Positions 25,270 to 34,363 of a DNA stretch of 64,000 nucleotides are shown here, one piece after another. The number at the start of each line of letters is the position of its first letter. Positions within the stretch are counted from its first letter, which is position 1. Source of the stretch: Catenovulum agarivorans YM01 (GTDB lineage: Bacteria; Pseudomonadota; Gammaproteobacteria; Enterobacterales; Alteromonadaceae); assembly GCF_000281085.1 (NCBI RefSeq), contig NZ_JH767532.1, positions 26,433-90,432 of the forward strand. Direction: 5' to 3'. Made by a program: the position numbers and the translations under genes. A model generated the notes under the pieces. The model was not told where the DNA came from. It did no database searches and saw only the letters and a list, made by a program, of their open reading frames with translations.

Positions 25270-27102
25270 ATGACTTCTTTATTTGATTCCACCGCATTTT
25301 TAAAAAATTTAACTAATCAGCCTGGGGTTTATCGTATGTATAACGATAATCAGCAGGTTATTTATGTTGGTAAAGCTAAAGATTTAAAAAAACGCGTTAG
25401 TTCGTATTTTCGTGCTAATCAAACTAGCCAAAAAACCATAGCCTTGGTTAGGCAAATTGCCAATATTGAAGTCACTGTTACACATACTGAAACTGAAGCG
25501 CTGATTTTAGAAAATAATCTAATTAAGCAGTATTTGCCCAAATACAATATTTTACTGCGTGATGATAAAAGTTATCCGTATATCTTTTTATCTGGGCATA
25601 AACATCCGCGTTTGGCTTTTCATCGTGGGCCAAAAAAAGAAAAGGGCCAATATTTTGGGCCTTATCCATCCGGTGGGGCAGTGCGTGAGAGTTTGCGTAT
25701 TATGCAAAAAGTTTTTCCGGTGCGCCAATGTGAAGATACTTATTACCAAGCGCGCAGTCGTCCTTGTTTGCAGCACCAGTTAAAGCGGTGTTTAGCACCT
25801 TGTGTTGAAGGTTATGTTGAAGATATTGATTACACCCAGCAAGTTAATTTAGTTAAGTTGTTTTTGCAGGGGCGGAATCAAGAGGTGGTGACTCAGCTAG
25901 TGGAAAAAATGGATGTCGCCAGCCAAAATTTAGCCTTTGAGCAAGCAGCTATGTATCGAGACCAATTAACTGCGCTTAAAAAGGTTAGAGAAACTCAATC
26001 TGTTAGTGGTGACCATGATTCATTAGATATTTTAGGTTTTGCTAGTCAACATGGAGTTGTATGTATTCACTTACTGGTTGTGCGCGACGGCAAAGTACTT
26101 GGCAGTAAAAGTTATTATCCTAAAACGCCAAAAAACTCTGAAAATGAAGAGATTTTAACCTCGTTTGTTGCTCAGTATTATTTAAATCAAACATCTGAAC
26201 GAACGCCAGCTAAAGAGTTGTTGATCCCATTTAAGTTAACTGAGCAAGTGGGTTTACAGCACGCCATCGAACAATTACATGAAACTAAAGTTGAATTAAA
26301 AGTGCCAACGCGCGGCGAACGTTTACGTTATTTAAAGCTTGCGCAAACCAATGCTGAAAATGCGGTTTCAACTAAGTTGAGTGAGTCTTTATCTATGCAG
26401 CGTAGGTTTGAAGCTTTGGATATGTTATTGGAATTACCTGAGCCCATTCAGCGTATGGAATGTTTTGATATCAGCCATACTATGGGGCAGCAAACGGTTG
26501 CTTCCTGCGTGGTGTTTAACCGCAGTGGGCCGATGAAAACGGATTATCGCAAATACAATATCACGGGTATTACCCCTGGGGATGATTATGCCGCTATGGC
26601 GCAGGTGCTGTCGCGTAGGTACAAATCACCTCAACCTGAAGATAAAATACCGGACATTATTTTTATTGACGGTGGTAAAGGCCAGCTTGCACAAGCAGAA
26701 AATTATTTTGTCGATTGGCCACAAAAAATGCCCTTGTTAATTGGTGTTGCTAAAGGCACAAGCAGAAAACCCGGGCTAGAAACGTTAATTTTGGCTGGTA
26801 GTCATCAAATACTGAATGTTGAATCGCATTCACCAGCGCTGCATTTGATTCAGCATATTCGCGATGAATCGCATAGGTTTGCAATTACTGGTCACAGAGC
26901 AAGGCGGCAAAAAGTTAAAACAACCTCGTCTTTGGAAGGAATCGCTGGTGTAGGGCCGAAAAAACGTCAGAATTTACTTAAATATCTGGGTGGTATGCAA
27001 GAGGTTAAAAACGCTAGTATTGACGATATCGCAAAAGTACCGGGTTTCAGCTTGCAGCTAGCTGAAACGGTTTTTTACCATTTGCATGAGAAAAGCGACT
27101 AA
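25270..27102 (+). CDS. uvrC: Excinuclease ABC subunit C
   Basis: A full-length 610-residue UvrC, the dual-incision nuclease of nucleotide excision repair. The N-terminal GIY-YIG domain has [29 protein letters not shown] helix pair lies near [16 protein letters not shown], the C-terminal RNase-H-like nuclease begins around RMECFDISH and continues through FIDGGKGQL, and the end has a helix-hairpin-helix pair ([28 protein letters not shown]). In enterobacteria uvrY precedes uvrC; here flagellin and a MITE-like element do. The pgsA gene follows. Confidence 0.97.
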   Translation: MTSLFDSTAFLKNLTNQPGVYRMYNDNQQVIYVGKAKDLKKRVSSYFRANQTSQKTIALVRQIANIEVTVTHTETEALILENNLIKQYLPKYNILLRDDKSYPYIFLSGHKHPRLAFHRGPKKEKGQYFGPYPSGGAVRESLRIMQKVFPVRQCEDTYYQARSRPCLQHQLKRCLAPCVEGYVEDIDYTQQVNLVKLFLQGRNQEVVTQLVEKMDVASQNLAFEQAAMYRDQLTALKKVRETQSVSGDHDSLDILGFASQHGVVCIHLLVVRDGKVLGSKSYYPKTPKNSENEEILTSFVAQYYLNQTSERTPAKELLIPFKLTEQVGLQHAIEQLHETKVELKVPTRGERLRYLKLAQTNAENAVSTKLSESLSMQRRFEALDMLLELPEPIQRMECFDISHTMGQQTVASCVVFNRSGPMKTDYRKYNITGITPGDDYAAMAQVLSRRYKSPQPEDKIPDIIFIDGGKGQLAQAENYFVDWPQKMPLLIGVAKGTSRKPGLETLILAGSHQILNVESHSPALHLIQHIRDESHRFAITGHRARRQKVKTTSSLEGIAGVGPKKRQNLLKYLGGMQEVKNASIDDIAKVPGFSLQLAETVFYHLHEKSD

Positions 27103-27181
27103 CAAAAGCCTACAATTAATGCGACAATAACTAAAACGTTTAAATATTAACTTTAATTAACTTTGCGTGAAGTATTAACGA

Positions 27182-27730
27182 ATGTGGAACATACCCAATA
27201 TTCTGACTGTTTTTAGAATAGTTTTAATTCCTTTTTTTGTACTGTGTTTTTATTTACCTGTGGCTTGGGGTCATTTATTGGCTGCGTTTTTATTTGCAGT
27301 TGCAGGATTCACAGATTGGTTGGACGGATATTTAGCTCGGCGTTGGCAACAAAGTACCCCTTTTGGCGCTTTTTTAGATCCAGTAGCTGACAAGTTAATG
27401 GTTGCCACTGCGTTAGGCTTAATTGTAGAGCATTACAGCGTGTTTTGGATAACTTTACCTGCAGTAGTTATGGTTGGTAGAGAAATCTTGATATCGGCGC
27501 TGAGAGAGTGGATGGCAGAAGTTGGCAAACGTGCGCACGTACAAGTGTCGAATATCGGTAAATTTAAAACTTTTGCGCAAATGGCGGCAATTGTTGGTTT
27601 ATTAATTTTTCAAACTGGCTCTTTGTTTTACGTTTCGGTCGCACTTTTATATATAGCTGTCATCTTAACTTTCTGGTCTATGATGGTGTATTTACGTGCC
27701 GCTTGGCCAAGTTTAACGCAAATCCATTAA
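27182..27730 (+). CDS. pgsA: CDP-diacylglycerol-glycerol-3-phosphate 3-phosphatidyltransferase
   Basis: A 182-residue integral membrane enzyme that makes phosphatidylglycerol phosphate. The CDP-alcohol phosphotransferase signature is intact: [11 protein letters not shown] followed by [10 protein letters not shown] gives the D-x2-DG-x2-AR-x8-G-x3-D-x3-D pattern. Several hydrophobic helices cover the rest. The uvrC-pgsA order followed by tRNA-Gly, Cys and Leu is the same as in Escherichia coli. Confidence 0.96.
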   Translation: MWNIPNILTVFRIVLIPFFVLCFYLPVAWGHLLAAFLFAVAGFTDWLDGYLARRWQQSTPFGAFLDPVADKLMVATALGLIVEHYSVFWITLPAVVMVGREILISALREWMAEVGKRAHVQVSNIGKFKTFAQMAAIVGLLIFQTGSLFYVSVALLYIAVILTFWSMMVYLRAAWPSLTQIH

Positions 27731-27867
27731 AAATTGACCACATTCGCTTGTTTATTGAGCGGTTAGAAAAAAGATTTAAATAAACAGTTGACTCGTTCCT
27801 AATACTTTGTAAAATGCGCCTCGTTTTCGGGAGTTATGAAAGAAACATGACATAACTTCAGTGAGAC

Positions 27868-27943
27868 GCGGCTGTAGCTCAGTTGGTAGAGCACAACCTT
27901 GCCAAGGTTGGGGTCACGAGTTCGAGTCTCGTTAGCCGCTCCA
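27868..27943 (+). tRNA. tRNA-Gly (GCC), copy 1
   Basis: 76 bases with acceptor stem GCGGCTG/TAGCCGC, anticodon GCC in TTGCCAA, TTCGAGT in the T-loop and an encoded CCA. Identical to the copies at 28167 and 28273. Confidence 0.97.
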
Positions 27944-27950
27944 AAAGTGC

Positions 27951-28024
27951 GGCGGGTTGGCAGAGTGGCCATGCAGCGGATTGCAAATCCGTCTACCTCG
28001 GTTCGACTCCGGGACCCGCCTCCA
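27951..28024 (+). tRNA. tRNA-Cys (GCA)
   Basis: 74 bases with acceptor GGCGGGT/ACCCGCC, anticodon GCA in ATTGCAAAT, GGTTCGACTCC T-arm and an encoded CCA. It starts 7 bases after the first tRNA-Gly. Confidence 0.97.
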
Positions 28025-28054
28025 TTAAACGAAAACATGTTAGATAAAGTGTCT

Positions 28055-28141
28055 GCCCGGGTGGTGGAATTGGTAGACACAAGGGATTTAAAATCCCTCG
28101 CTGGTAACAGCGTGCCGGTTCAAGTCCGGCCCCGGGCACCA
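28055..28141 (+). tRNA. tRNA-Leu (TAA), copy 1
   Basis: 87 bases with a long variable arm (CGCTGGTAACAGCG), acceptor GCCCGGG/CCCGGGC, anticodon TAA and an encoded CCA. Confidence 0.97.
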
Positions 28142-28166
28142 ATTTTATTTGCACTTTATTATGAGT

Positions 28167-28242
28167 GCGGCTGTAGCTCAGTTGGTAGAGCACAACCTTG
28201 CCAAGGTTGGGGTCACGAGTTCGAGTCTCGTTAGCCGCTCCA
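28167..28242 (+). tRNA. tRNA-Gly (GCC), copy 2
   Basis: Identical in sequence to the tRNA-Gly at 27868, with encoded CCA. Part of the apparent duplication of the Gly-Cys-Leu cassette. Confidence 0.97.
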
Positions 28243-28272
28243 AAATTTGTTAGTTTTACATTGTTTTATTAT

Positions 28273-28348
28273 GCGGCTGTAGCTCAGTTGGTAGAGCACA
28301 ACCTTGCCAAGGTTGGGGTCACGAGTTCGAGTCTCGTTAGCCGCTCCA
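28273..28348 (+). tRNA. tRNA-Gly (GCC), copy 3
   Basis: Third identical tRNA-Gly(GCC), 30 bases after copy 2, with encoded CCA. Confidence 0.97.
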
Positions 28349-28390
28349 AAATCTTGATTATATAAACTTTAGTTTATGTAATTCGTGTCT

Positions 28391-28477
28391 GCCCGGGTGG
28401 TGGAATTGGTAGACACAAGGGATTTAAAATCCCTCGCTGGTAACAGCGTGCCGGTTCAAGTCCGGCCCCGGGCACCA
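28391..28477 (+). tRNA. tRNA-Leu (TAA), copy 2
   Basis: Identical to the tRNA-Leu at 28055, including the long variable arm and CCA. A 7-base stem (CATTCTT/AAGAATG) overlaps its 3' end and may act in termination, though no T-run follows. Confidence 0.97.
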
Positions 28478-28844
28478 TTCTTCTTGTTAAGAATGCTTCA
28501 AAATATACTTCTTATTACCTTTTAATACGACTGACTTCTTAAGTCATCCTATCTATCTCAAAAATGATTTTACTATTTATCCCGAGTTCAGGTTATTTAT
28601 CTCTAGATCGCTGACTCGTTTGTCATTACTGCCGCATGCGGATAGTTATTCATCTATTAAGGTGTTTTTATCCATCTTTATGTCTGGCTATTAGTAGCAA
28701 AAATAATACAGAGGGATGGGTGTGCTGAGCAATTTTTATTACGCGCAGTTGAGGTTGTTTAAACCGTAAAACAGAATAACCTGTTTATTTTGTGGGGGAG
28801 GGTAGGGAATAGTGTGTGTAAGTGGTTGTTATTTTTGGCTGAGG
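28478..28844. other. Intergenic region with a MITE-end relic
   Basis: No credible gene is seen. TATCCCGAGTTCAGGTTATTTA (about 28578-28599) matches the right end of the element at 25039-25237 apart from CCGA for CAGA. Further right, GATAGTTATTC (about 28640) and TGGCTATTAGTAGC (about 28683) resemble internal pieces of that element, suggesting a decayed and rearranged copy. Confidence 0.45.
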
Positions 28845-29054
28845 TTATGCAAAAGCAGCAATCAATAAATCGTTGTCTTCAATTTTGTGTTTTGGTTGTG
28901 CTTCACGCAAAATGTTGATCGCTTGTTTACGACATTTGCCACAATCATTTGCGATATCCATTTGTTTGCGTAGTTCAACTAAACTGCTACAGCCTTTTTC
29001 TGCTGCTGCAATTATGTCTTTATCAGTGATGCCATTACATAAACAAACGAACAT
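28845..29054 (-). CDS. bfd: Bacterioferritin-associated ferredoxin
   Basis: A 69-residue [2Fe-2S] protein of the Bfd/NifU-C family. The four ligand cysteines lie in VCLCNGITD and NDCGKC, the family spacing. Bfd reduces iron stored in bacterioferritin so that it can leave the shell and is usually made under iron limitation. No bacterioferritin gene is adjacent, and no convincing Fur site was found by eye upstream (29055-29100). Confidence 0.93.
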   Translation of the reverse strand: MFVCLCNGITDKDIIAAAEKGCSSLVELRKQMDIANDCGKCRKQAINILREAQPKHKIEDNDLLIAAFA

Positions 29055-29198
29055 ATAGAATATCCTCTACAAAATATAGCTATATTATAAATGAGAAATA
29101 TTCGTATTAGCAACTATGTTTTTAGATCTTTTCATAAAAAATAGTTGAGTTCTGCCCTTGGTTTTTATTCATTCGCCTATATACTCATTTCCAGTTAT

Positions 29199-29218
29199 CG
29201 AATAATCATATTTATTCG
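29199..29218. promoter_or_regulatory. Inverted repeat upstream of the peroxiredoxin gene
   Basis: CGAATAA and TTATTCG, separated by 6 bases, form a 7-base dyad about 45 bases before the peroxiredoxin start. The position suits an operator, but it does not match the OxyR consensus by eye. Confidence 0.3.
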
Positions 29219-29260
29219 CGATGTATATTCACGTTCACAATAATATAAATGGAGAATGTT

Positions 29261-29866
29261 ATGTCTGTATTAGTAGGCCGTCCGGCTCCTGATTTCACAG
29301 CTGCAGCAGTTTTAGGTAATGGCGAAATCGTTGATAGCTTTACTTTAAGCGAAGCAATCAAAGGTAAAAAAGCAGTTATCTTTTTTTATCCTTTAGACTT
29401 CACTTTCGTATGTCCTTCAGAGTTAATCGCTTTCGACAAGCGTTTCGCTGAATTCCAAAAACGTGGTGTTGAAGTTATCGGTGTTTCTATCGATTCTCAA
29501 TTCTCTCACAACGCATGGCGTAACACTCCAGTTAACCAAGGTGGTATTGGTGAAGTTCAATACACTTTAGTTGCTGACGTTAAACATGAAATCTGTCAAG
29601 CATACGACGTTGAGCATCCAGAAGCTGGTGTTGCTTTCCGTGGTTCTTTCTTAATTGACGAAGAAGGTAACGTACGTCACCAAGTAGTTAATGACTTACC
29701 ATTAGGTCGTAACGTTGACGAAATGTTACGTATGGTTGATGCTTTAGCATTCCACCAAGAGCACGGTGAAGTTTGTCCTGCTGGTTGGAATCAAGGTGAC
29801 AAAGGTATGGACGCTAGCCCTTCAGGTGTTGCTTCTTACCTTTCTGAGAACGCTGACAAGCTATAA
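29261..29866 (+). CDS. 2-Cys peroxiredoxin (AhpC/TSA family)
   Basis: A 201-residue typical 2-Cys peroxiredoxin that reduces hydrogen and organic peroxides. The peroxidatic cysteine lies in FTFVCPSELIAF, and the resolving cysteine in HGEVCPAGW. The start ATG at 29261 is chosen because GGAGA precedes it by 5 bases; the in-frame ATG at 29249 includes that ribosome-binding site in its coding sequence. Codon choice is narrow (GGT, GTT, TTA, CGT), as in highly expressed genes. A strong terminator follows, so it is probably monocistronic. Confidence 0.95.
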   Translation: MSVLVGRPAPDFTAAAVLGNGEIVDSFTLSEAIKGKKAVIFFYPLDFTFVCPSELIAFDKRFAEFQKRGVEVIGVSIDSQFSHNAWRNTPVNQGGIGEVQYTLVADVKHEICQAYDVEHPEAGVAFRGSFLIDEEGNVRHQVVNDLPLGRNVDEMLRMVDALAFHQEHGEVCPAGWNQGDKGMDASPSGVASYLSENADKL

Positions 29867-29892
29867 TCGAATTTCAATAATTTGATTTATCA

Positions 29893-29917
29893 AAAGCCGG
29901 TTTATACCGGCTTTTTG
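29893..29917 (+). terminator. Terminator after the peroxiredoxin gene
   Basis: AAAGCCGG and CCGGCTTT form a stem around TTTATA, followed by TTTTT, about 27 bases after the stop codon. Confidence 0.9.
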
Positions 29918-29942
29918 CGTTTTTGGGGGAGTGCAACAAAGC

Positions 29943-30046
29943 CCATTCTCAGCATAATTTTCTAAAATCGCTGTAAACCCACTCCCTGGGCGCTCCCAAA
30001 CGTCATCCAAGACGTTTGAAGTTTTAGAAAATTAGCATGTGAATAG
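29943..30046 (-). repeat. Palindromic GGA-hairpin repeat, copy D (reverse orientation)
   Basis: Read on the minus strand it contains arm, AAACGTC-TTGGAT-GACGTTT, GGAGCG, CCCA-GGGAG-TGGG, TTTACAGCG, arm. The second hairpin lies at plus-strand 29968-29980 and the first at 29998-30017. The arms share ATTTTCTAAAA with copies A1 and A2, but the first hairpin stem is entirely different while its loop keeps GGA. Confidence 0.85.
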
Positions 30047-30134
30047 GCTTTTATCTGGCACATTTATCGTAGACGAATATTCAGCGAAGGTGTTGTTATA
30101 AAGGCAAATTTACAACCATAAGAAAAAGCGTTAG

Positions 30135-30308
30135 AGCAATGACTTAGAGCAAAATTTCTTTTTCATGGGCGAATCAGAACCGAAGCACCGCTTCGCAGTC
30201 TGATGAGGTGGAGCCAAGGAGGGCGACAGGGCCAGCCCTTCATGGATGAATAGTCGGCTCAAGATTGGTTTGATTCCAGAACAGCGGTTTTGCGAAAGTT
30301 ATGCTCTA
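30135..30308 (+). repeat. Structured intergenic palindrome, possible second repeat type
   Basis: Outer TAGAGCA (30133-30140 region) and TGCTCTA (about 30302-30308) pair. Inside are CGAAGC/GCTTCG within ATCAGA/TCTGAT, AGGGC/GCCCT, and a hairpin TTCA-TGGA-TGAA at 30239-30250, the last again with GGA in its loop. GAGCC and GGCTC bracket the inner part. No open frame of note. A relation to the repeats at 268-1890 is possible but not shown. Confidence 0.5.
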
Positions 30309-30387
30309 GCGATTTTGAGCATGTTACACTGAAATTGCAGTAAACCTCGTAACACGTAACTCTCATGCAATTATACCGCGTGAATTT

Positions 30388-31029
30388 CTACTTCTCAGAA
30401 GCAGCTTCTTCAGGCTCTTGCCAGCCACCTAAACTTTTCCACTTATTCACCATATAACAAAAAAGCTCAGCGGTTTTTTGTGTATCGTACAAGGCAGAAT
30501 GCGCTTCTTTATTATCAAACTCAATACCCGCAGCTTTACAGGCTTTCACCAACACAGTTTGCCCTAAAGTTAAACCGGCTAAACTTGTGGTATCAAAAGA
30601 TACAAAAGGATGTAACGGGCTACGTTTAATATTCGCACGGGCAATTGCAGCATTGACAAAACCCATATCAAAAGCCGAATTATGTGCAACCATAACTGAA
30701 CGTTGGCAATTGTAGTGTTTCTGACGTTTGCGAATTTGTTTAAAGATCTCTTGCAGCGCAGCTCTTTCATCCACAGCAGCTCTGAGTGGATTACTCGGGT
30801 CTATACCATTGAACTCTAAAGCTGACTGCTCAAGCACCGAACCTTCAAACGGCTCAATATTAAACTGAATGGTTTCACCGCAATAAAACTCACCATCCTC
30901 ATTCATCTCGGTTAGAGTTGCAGCAATTTCTAATAAGGCGTTTTTCTGTGGATCAAAACCAGCAGTTTCAACGTCAATAACAACAGGGTAATACCCACGA
31001 AATCTATTTTTTAGCTGTGCATGTGGCAT
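30388..31029 (-). CDS. rnt: Ribonuclease T
   Basis: A 213-residue DEDDh 3'-5' exoribonuclease that trims the 3' ends of tRNA and other stable RNAs. Catalytic motifs are VIDVETAGF (Exo I), VMVAHNSAFDMGFV (Exo II) and HSALYDTQKTAELF (Exo III, with the histidine). The basic N-terminus and length fit RNase T. It is divergent from the motY-like gene (168 bases apart), the same neighbourhood as in Vibrio. Confidence 0.95.
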   Translation of the reverse strand: MPHAQLKNRFRGYYPVVIDVETAGFDPQKNALLEIAATLTEMNEDGEFYCGETIQFNIEPFEGSVLEQSALEFNGIDPSNPLRAAVDERAALQEIFKQIRKRQKHYNCQRSVMVAHNSAFDMGFVNAAIARANIKRSPLHPFVSFDTTSLAGLTLGQTVLVKACKAAGIEFDNKEAHSALYDTQKTAELFCYMVNKWKSLGGWQEPEEAASEK

Positions 31030-31197
31030 AAAATAAAAACAGGTGCCAATATGGAAAAATTGCTGAGCATTATGCCAGAATTAACTTAGTTGCTCACCCG
31101 TTGTATAAAAGTAATTTGGTCTAAAACTTGCTAAATCATAAATAATTGTCTGTTTGTCTATGATCAAGTCAAAGTTTTGTCGCTGGAGAAAGGTTAA

Positions 31198-32079
31198 ATG
31201 TTAGGTAAAATTGCTCAATTAGCCGCTATTGTGAGCCTTGGATATGCCGGGCAGGTTTTAGCCGATGTACGGCATTATCAAGCCTCAATTGCCGATTCTA
31301 AATGGGTAAACCAACAAAATGCACGACTCAGTTGCAGTTTAGAGCACCCAATTCCGCGTTATGGCAAAGTGGTCTTTTCTAGCGTTGCAAGCCGCGCCAC
31401 GAATATGACAGTTAATTTAGACATGTTAAAAACACCACATGGTTACGACATGGCCAAAGTATTGTCAGTACCACCCACACATAGAGCCGGTGTACCGAGC
31501 CGTGAAATTATTGATATGCAGCTGTTGCAACAATTTGATGGTGAGTTAATTGATAAACCAGCTTGGACTATGTTATCTGAACTAGAAAAAGGCATGTCAC
31601 CAACCTTTTATTACAAAGACTGGTATAGCGATTTTGATCATATAACTGTTGCTATTAGCTCAGCCAATTTCCACAACGCCTATGAAAGTTTTTTAACCTG
31701 TATGGATAACTTACTGCCATTTAACTTCGATGATATCAGTTTAACTGTATTAACTTATCAAAGTAATAAAGCTGAATTGACCAAAAATTCGAAAAAACGT
31801 TTAGCCATGATAGCTGAATATTTAAAGCAGGATGCTCAGCTAGATTTAGTTTTACTCGATGGTTTTAGTGATAGTTATGGTGGCCGTTGGCACAACGAAC
31901 AACTTGCCAAACAAAGAGCTGAAAATATTCGTAACTTTTTTACTGAAGCTGGGGTAGATGCAAAACGAATAGAAGTTGATAGTTACGGCGAGCGACGCCA
32001 CATTGCAACCAATCAGAATGTATTGGGCCGGGCAAAAAACCGTCGTGTGGTTATTCGTATGGAACGTGAAATTCAGTAA
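31198..32079 (+). CDS. motY: MotY-like sodium-motor T-ring protein with OmpA domain
   Basis: A 293-residue secreted protein with a signal peptide ending near residue 23 (GQVLA-DV). The N-terminal domain carries cysteines at SCSLEHP and FLTCMD. A C-terminal OmpA/peptidoglycan-binding domain has LDGFSDSYGG, NEQLAKQRAENI and LGRAKNRRVVIRM. This matches MotY, which forms the T ring that anchors PomAB/MotAB stators around the polar flagellar motor. The neighbouring rnt gene supports it. GGAGAAAGG lies 5 bases before the ATG. It links this part of the window to the flagellin island functionally. Confidence 0.88.
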   Translation: MLGKIAQLAAIVSLGYAGQVLADVRHYQASIADSKWVNQQNARLSCSLEHPIPRYGKVVFSSVASRATNMTVNLDMLKTPHGYDMAKVLSVPPTHRAGVPSREIIDMQLLQQFDGELIDKPAWTMLSELEKGMSPTFYYKDWYSDFDHITVAISSANFHNAYESFLTCMDNLLPFNFDDISLTVLTYQSNKAELTKNSKKRLAMIAEYLKQDAQLDLVLLDGFSDSYGGRWHNEQLAKQRAENIRNFFTEAGVDAKRIEVDSYGERRHIATNQNVLGRAKNRRVVIRMEREIQ

Positions 32080-32088
32080 TACTTCAAT

Positions 32089-32120
32089 GAGCATTAGCCA
32101 TCATTTAATCGCTAATGCTC
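32089..32120. terminator. Hairpin between convergent motY and DUF3010 genes
   Basis: GAGCATTAGC and GCTAATGCTC form a perfect 10-base stem with a 12-base loop, 10 bases after the motY stop. No T-run follows on either strand, so it may be a weak or bidirectional terminator. Confidence 0.45.
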
Positions 32121-32138
32121 CTAGATATACCCTAGAGG

Positions 32139-32582
32139 TTACTCTTCAATTTTGAAGTGCTTTTTCATTGAAAAGCTATAGGCTGTAACAAAAGCACTTT
32201 GTTGGAAACCTTTTAAGCCTGTTTCTTTAAAGTCTACTGGAATAGGGTTGCGTTTAATCACAGCTTTTTCTGTTTGTGGGCTTTGAATTTCAACCGTTAC
32301 ATTTTCCAATAGTTGAATCGCGGCTTCTAGTTTAAAACCTAATGCACTGCCAGCAAACTTGCCTTTCATTGGTCTTTCTTTAATCACTACATGTTCTACT
32401 TTGTAGTCATGCATTAATTTGCCAAAAGTAAATTGGAAATCAGCTAAACCTTCAGCTGAACTGGCATCAGTTAAAACTACTTTTTGCGCTCGGCAGTTTG
32501 GAATATCAAATACATCACCATCCATAGTTAACAAACAAATAATGGCTTCGTTTGACTTAATTTCTACACCACAAACTTTCAC
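32139..32582 (-). CDS. DUF3010 family protein
   Basis: A 147-residue protein of a conserved gammaproteobacterial family of unknown function, recognised by MKVCGVEIKSNEAII at the start and VVIKERPMKGKFAGS in the middle. The fold looks like RuvC/RNase-H-type strand order, with an early G-V-E-I-K strand and an I-K-E-R motif, but catalytic residues cannot be assigned. It starts with GTG and is convergent with motY. Function unknown. Confidence 0.8.
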   Translation of the reverse strand: MKVCGVEIKSNEAIICLLTMDGDVFDIPNCRAQKVVLTDASSAEGLADFQFTFGKLMHDYKVEHVVIKERPMKGKFAGSALGFKLEAAIQLLENVTVEIQSPQTEKAVIKRNPIPVDFKETGLKGFQQSAFVTAYSFSMKKHFKIEE

Positions 32583-32799
32583 TTAGCTACTCCAACACTT
32601 GTAAATATACACAAAAGATAAACAGACCCTAGTTTACTGTAATTTTGTCCTCATATATACGGTCTAACTAGCAACAAGACTAAACTTAAATCAATTTTGT
32701 TGCTGAGTAGCAAAACTATTGGGTTTATACTCAAGTCGCTTGGGTATAACTAACTTTTCGGGTATTTTGTTTACCATCTTTTTTATTGAGGAAAATTGC

Positions 32800-34359
32800 G
32801 TGAATTTAGCTGATTCGATTGAACTATTTTTTCAACAACATGGTGTGCAGTATGCCAATAGTTTAAATAGAGGTATCGAAAAAGAAGCATTACGCATTAC
32901 GCCCACAGGACGCTTGTCGACACAACCTCATCCAGCGCCTTTAGGCGCAGCTTTAACTAACCCGTACATAACAACTGACTATGCAGAAAGTTTGTTAGAA
33001 TTTATCACGCCTGTTGAGAACAATGCGCAAACCAGCATAGATCAATTAATCGATTTGCATAAATTTGCTTACAGCCACCAAGGTGATGAACTGTTATGGC
33101 CTATGAGCATGCCGTGTTTTGTTGGTTGTGAAGCAGATATTCAAATTGCCCAATACGGCAGCTCGAATATAGGTAAAATGAAAACCCTCTATCGTGAAGG
33201 TCTAAAACATAGATATGGCAGTTATATGCAGGTGATATCTGGTGTGCATTTTAACTTTTCATTTCCTGATAGTTTTTGGCAAGAGTTGGCTCAGTCGGAA
33301 GGGCAAAATTTAACGCAAGATTATATTTCGGCTAAATATCTGGCTGTGCTGAGAAATATCAAACGTCATTTGTGGATTTTAGCTTATTTATTTGGTGCTT
33401 CTCCTGCATTATGTGGTTCATTCTTAAAAGGTAAAAAGTCTAATTATCCGTTTAAAACAGTTGGCAAAGGCACCTCGTATTTACCCTATGCGACGGCTTT
33501 ACGTTTAAGTGATTTGGGATATACCAATAAAGCGCAAGCGGCTTTAAGTATTCGCTACAATAATTTGGCTGAGTATATTCACGGACTTAAACAAGCGATA
33601 AAAATGCCATCAGCGGATTTTGCCCACATCAAAGCAGGTGAACAGGGTGAATATCAGCAGTTGAACAAAAACGTTTTGCAAATCGAAAATGAATATTACT
33701 CACCTGTTCGTCCAAAACGTGTCGCCAACAGTGGTGAAAAACCAACGGATGCTTTGTTACGCGGTGGGGTTCAGTATATTGAGCTGCGAGCTTTGGATAT
33801 TGACCCTTTTTCTCCTGCCGGTGTTAATATTGAACAAATCAGATTCTTAGATCTATTTTTAACTTGGTGTGTGCTCAGTGAATCGCCAGAAATTCACAGC
33901 TGTAGTGAATTTTTAAATGCAGCTAATTTGCAGCAAACATTATTATATGGACGTAAGCCTGGGGTATTGTTAGATAAATCAGGCGAAAAAATTGCGTTAA
34001 CTGATTGGGCCGAGCAAATAATGATAGAGCTTAGCCAACTGGCGAGCTACTTTGATGGTGCTGACTCGAATGATTATCAAAATGCGTTAAATACTCAAAG
34101 AGAAAAACTATTAAACCCTGAGTTAACCCCTTCCGGAAAAATTGTTGCTGCGTTAACAGGCAATGGTTGGGATAATGCGACTTTAGGGTTAAATATTGCT
34201 GCTGAGTTTAAACAAGCAGCGCTTGAGCGTGATTATGTGCAGTTTAGCCAAGAATATTTGCAGCAAACCAGTCAACAAAGTGTGGTTAAACAACAAGCTA
34301 TAGAGCAAACACCACAAGCTGAGTTTGCCGATTTTTTAAATGATTATTTTGCAAAATAG
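32800..34359 (+). CDS. gshA: Glutamate-cysteine ligase
   Basis: A 519-residue enzyme that joins glutamate and cysteine, the first step of glutathione synthesis. Recognisable segments are RGIEKEALRI, TTDYAESLLEFITP, SGVHFNFSF and RGGVQYIELRALDIDPF, all of the proteobacterial GshA family; E. coli GshA has 518 residues. I start at the GTG at 32800 because GAGG lies 8 bases upstream and the length then matches the family; the frame is open further upstream but without conservation signals. The lipoprotein gene follows directly. Confidence 0.95.
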   Translation: MNLADSIELFFQQHGVQYANSLNRGIEKEALRITPTGRLSTQPHPAPLGAALTNPYITTDYAESLLEFITPVENNAQTSIDQLIDLHKFAYSHQGDELLWPMSMPCFVGCEADIQIAQYGSSNIGKMKTLYREGLKHRYGSYMQVISGVHFNFSFPDSFWQELAQSEGQNLTQDYISAKYLAVLRNIKRHLWILAYLFGASPALCGSFLKGKKSNYPFKTVGKGTSYLPYATALRLSDLGYTNKAQAALSIRYNNLAEYIHGLKQAIKMPSADFAHIKAGEQGEYQQLNKNVLQIENEYYSPVRPKRVANSGEKPTDALLRGGVQYIELRALDIDPFSPAGVNIEQIRFLDLFLTWCVLSESPEIHSCSEFLNAANLQQTLLYGRKPGVLLDKSGEKIALTDWAEQIMIELSQLASYFDGADSNDYQNALNTQREKLLNPELTPSGKIVAALTGNGWDNATLGLNIAAEFKQAALERDYVQFSQEYLQQTSQQSVVKQQAIEQTPQAEFADFLNDYFAK

Positions 34360-34363
34360 TAAT

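Noticed and set aside
27799..28234. Open frames of 66-111 codons across the tRNA cluster
   Set aside because: They cover tRNA genes on either strand and reflect stop-free tRNA sequence.
29055..29100. Fur box upstream of bfd
   Set aside because: The sequence is AT-rich with a loose resemblance only; fewer than the expected repeats of the GATAAT hexamer were found.
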